DNA from: Blastobasis lacticolella
Lineage: Eukaryota > Arthropoda > Insecta > Lepidoptera > Blastobasidae
DNA length: 64,000 nt
Assembly: GCA_905147135.1 (NCBI GenBank)
Contig: LR990041.1
Coordinates: 23,667,712-23,731,711, forward strand
Direction: 5' to 3'
Below the pieces are notes generated by a model. It saw only the letters and a program-made list of their open reading frames with translations. It had not been told where the DNA came from and did not search any database. Both the position numbers and the translations under genes were made by a program. This document shows, piece by piece, positions 63,752 through 64,000 of this stretch (position 1 is its first letter; every line of letters starts with the position of its first letter).

Positions 63752-64000
63752 ACTTATTTACTAGCCAGGCATTTGACCGTCATCTCACCTGGTGGTAAGT
63801 GACGATGCGGCCGATGATGGAGCATGCCTGTCTAAGAACAGCCTATTCACTCTAGCCTTGAAGGCATCCAGATTATATTGATCAGGGAACACACTCGCAG
63901 GCAACGCTTTCCTCTCCTTAGCCGTACGCATTATAAAAGTCGAACCAAAGTGGCTGAAAGATCCACGACATAAGGATAAAGCGCTTGCCCCAGCGACATA
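63752..64000 (-). mobile_element. LINE 3'-end relic, family J, at the window edge
   Basis: It contains CTCACCTGGTGGTAAGTGAC, ACTCTAGCCTTGAAGGC and ATTATATTGATCAGGGAACA and runs out of the window. Confidence 0.7.

Overview
The window reads as a moth or butterfly (lepidopteran) chromosome segment: AT-rich, intron-bearing and made mostly of transposable elements. Support comes from CR1/zenon-like LINE proteins, RTE-like LINEs with (ATC)n tails, two tRNA-headed SINE families, small Lep1-like Helitrons and PIF/Harbinger, P-like and hAT-like DNA transposons. No rRNA gene, convincing tRNA gene or CRISPR array is visible.

The clearest host content is a tandem pair of paralogous genes on the minus strand, called gene A (24904-30123) and gene B (47254-54244) here. 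Each has five exons with matching intron phases (1,0,2,0), a one-exon signal peptide, three short conserved exons and a long last exon that is Thr/Ser-rich and acidic and ends in a conserved C-terminal block (WKKL...GFLEQAT...YGWDL). I do not recognise the family. The proteins look secreted and mucin-like; gene A has a very long threonine tract that gene B lacks.

Layout. 1-10300: a PIF/Harbinger transposon with two interlocked antisense genes (HARBI1-like transposase and MADF/BESS protein), split by a 6.4-kb LTR element without recognisable coding capacity and ending in a subterminal 80-bp tandem array. 10330-19530: decayed LINE and SINE relics. 19531-24090: a structurally intact two-ORF LINE, followed by a SINE and a probable P-like excision footprint. 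24904-30123: gene A with repeats in its introns. 30420-34340: LINE 3' ends, SINEs, and a split RT-associated nuclease-like relic. 34539-39590: an LTR of the same family as at 2001, split by a 4.75-kb DNA transposon with an unusual, broken candidate transposase. 39665-44700: a second LINE (minus), damaged in ORF2 only by two frameshifts in A-runs. 44915-47240: MITE, nested SINE and a 145-bp tandem array. 47254-54244: gene B, whose first intron holds a P-like foldback element with a head-to-head satellite. 54930-64000: LINE 3' ends, a Copia-like LTR piece, an RTE relic, two elements with 8-bp target duplications (with a TTAA-flanked MITE and a Helitron nested in them), a minisatellite, and a Gypsy pol relic.

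The nesting order can often be read directly from target-site duplications, which makes the segment a layered record of insertions around a small host gene cluster. All gene and family names come from reading the sequence; no database search was run.
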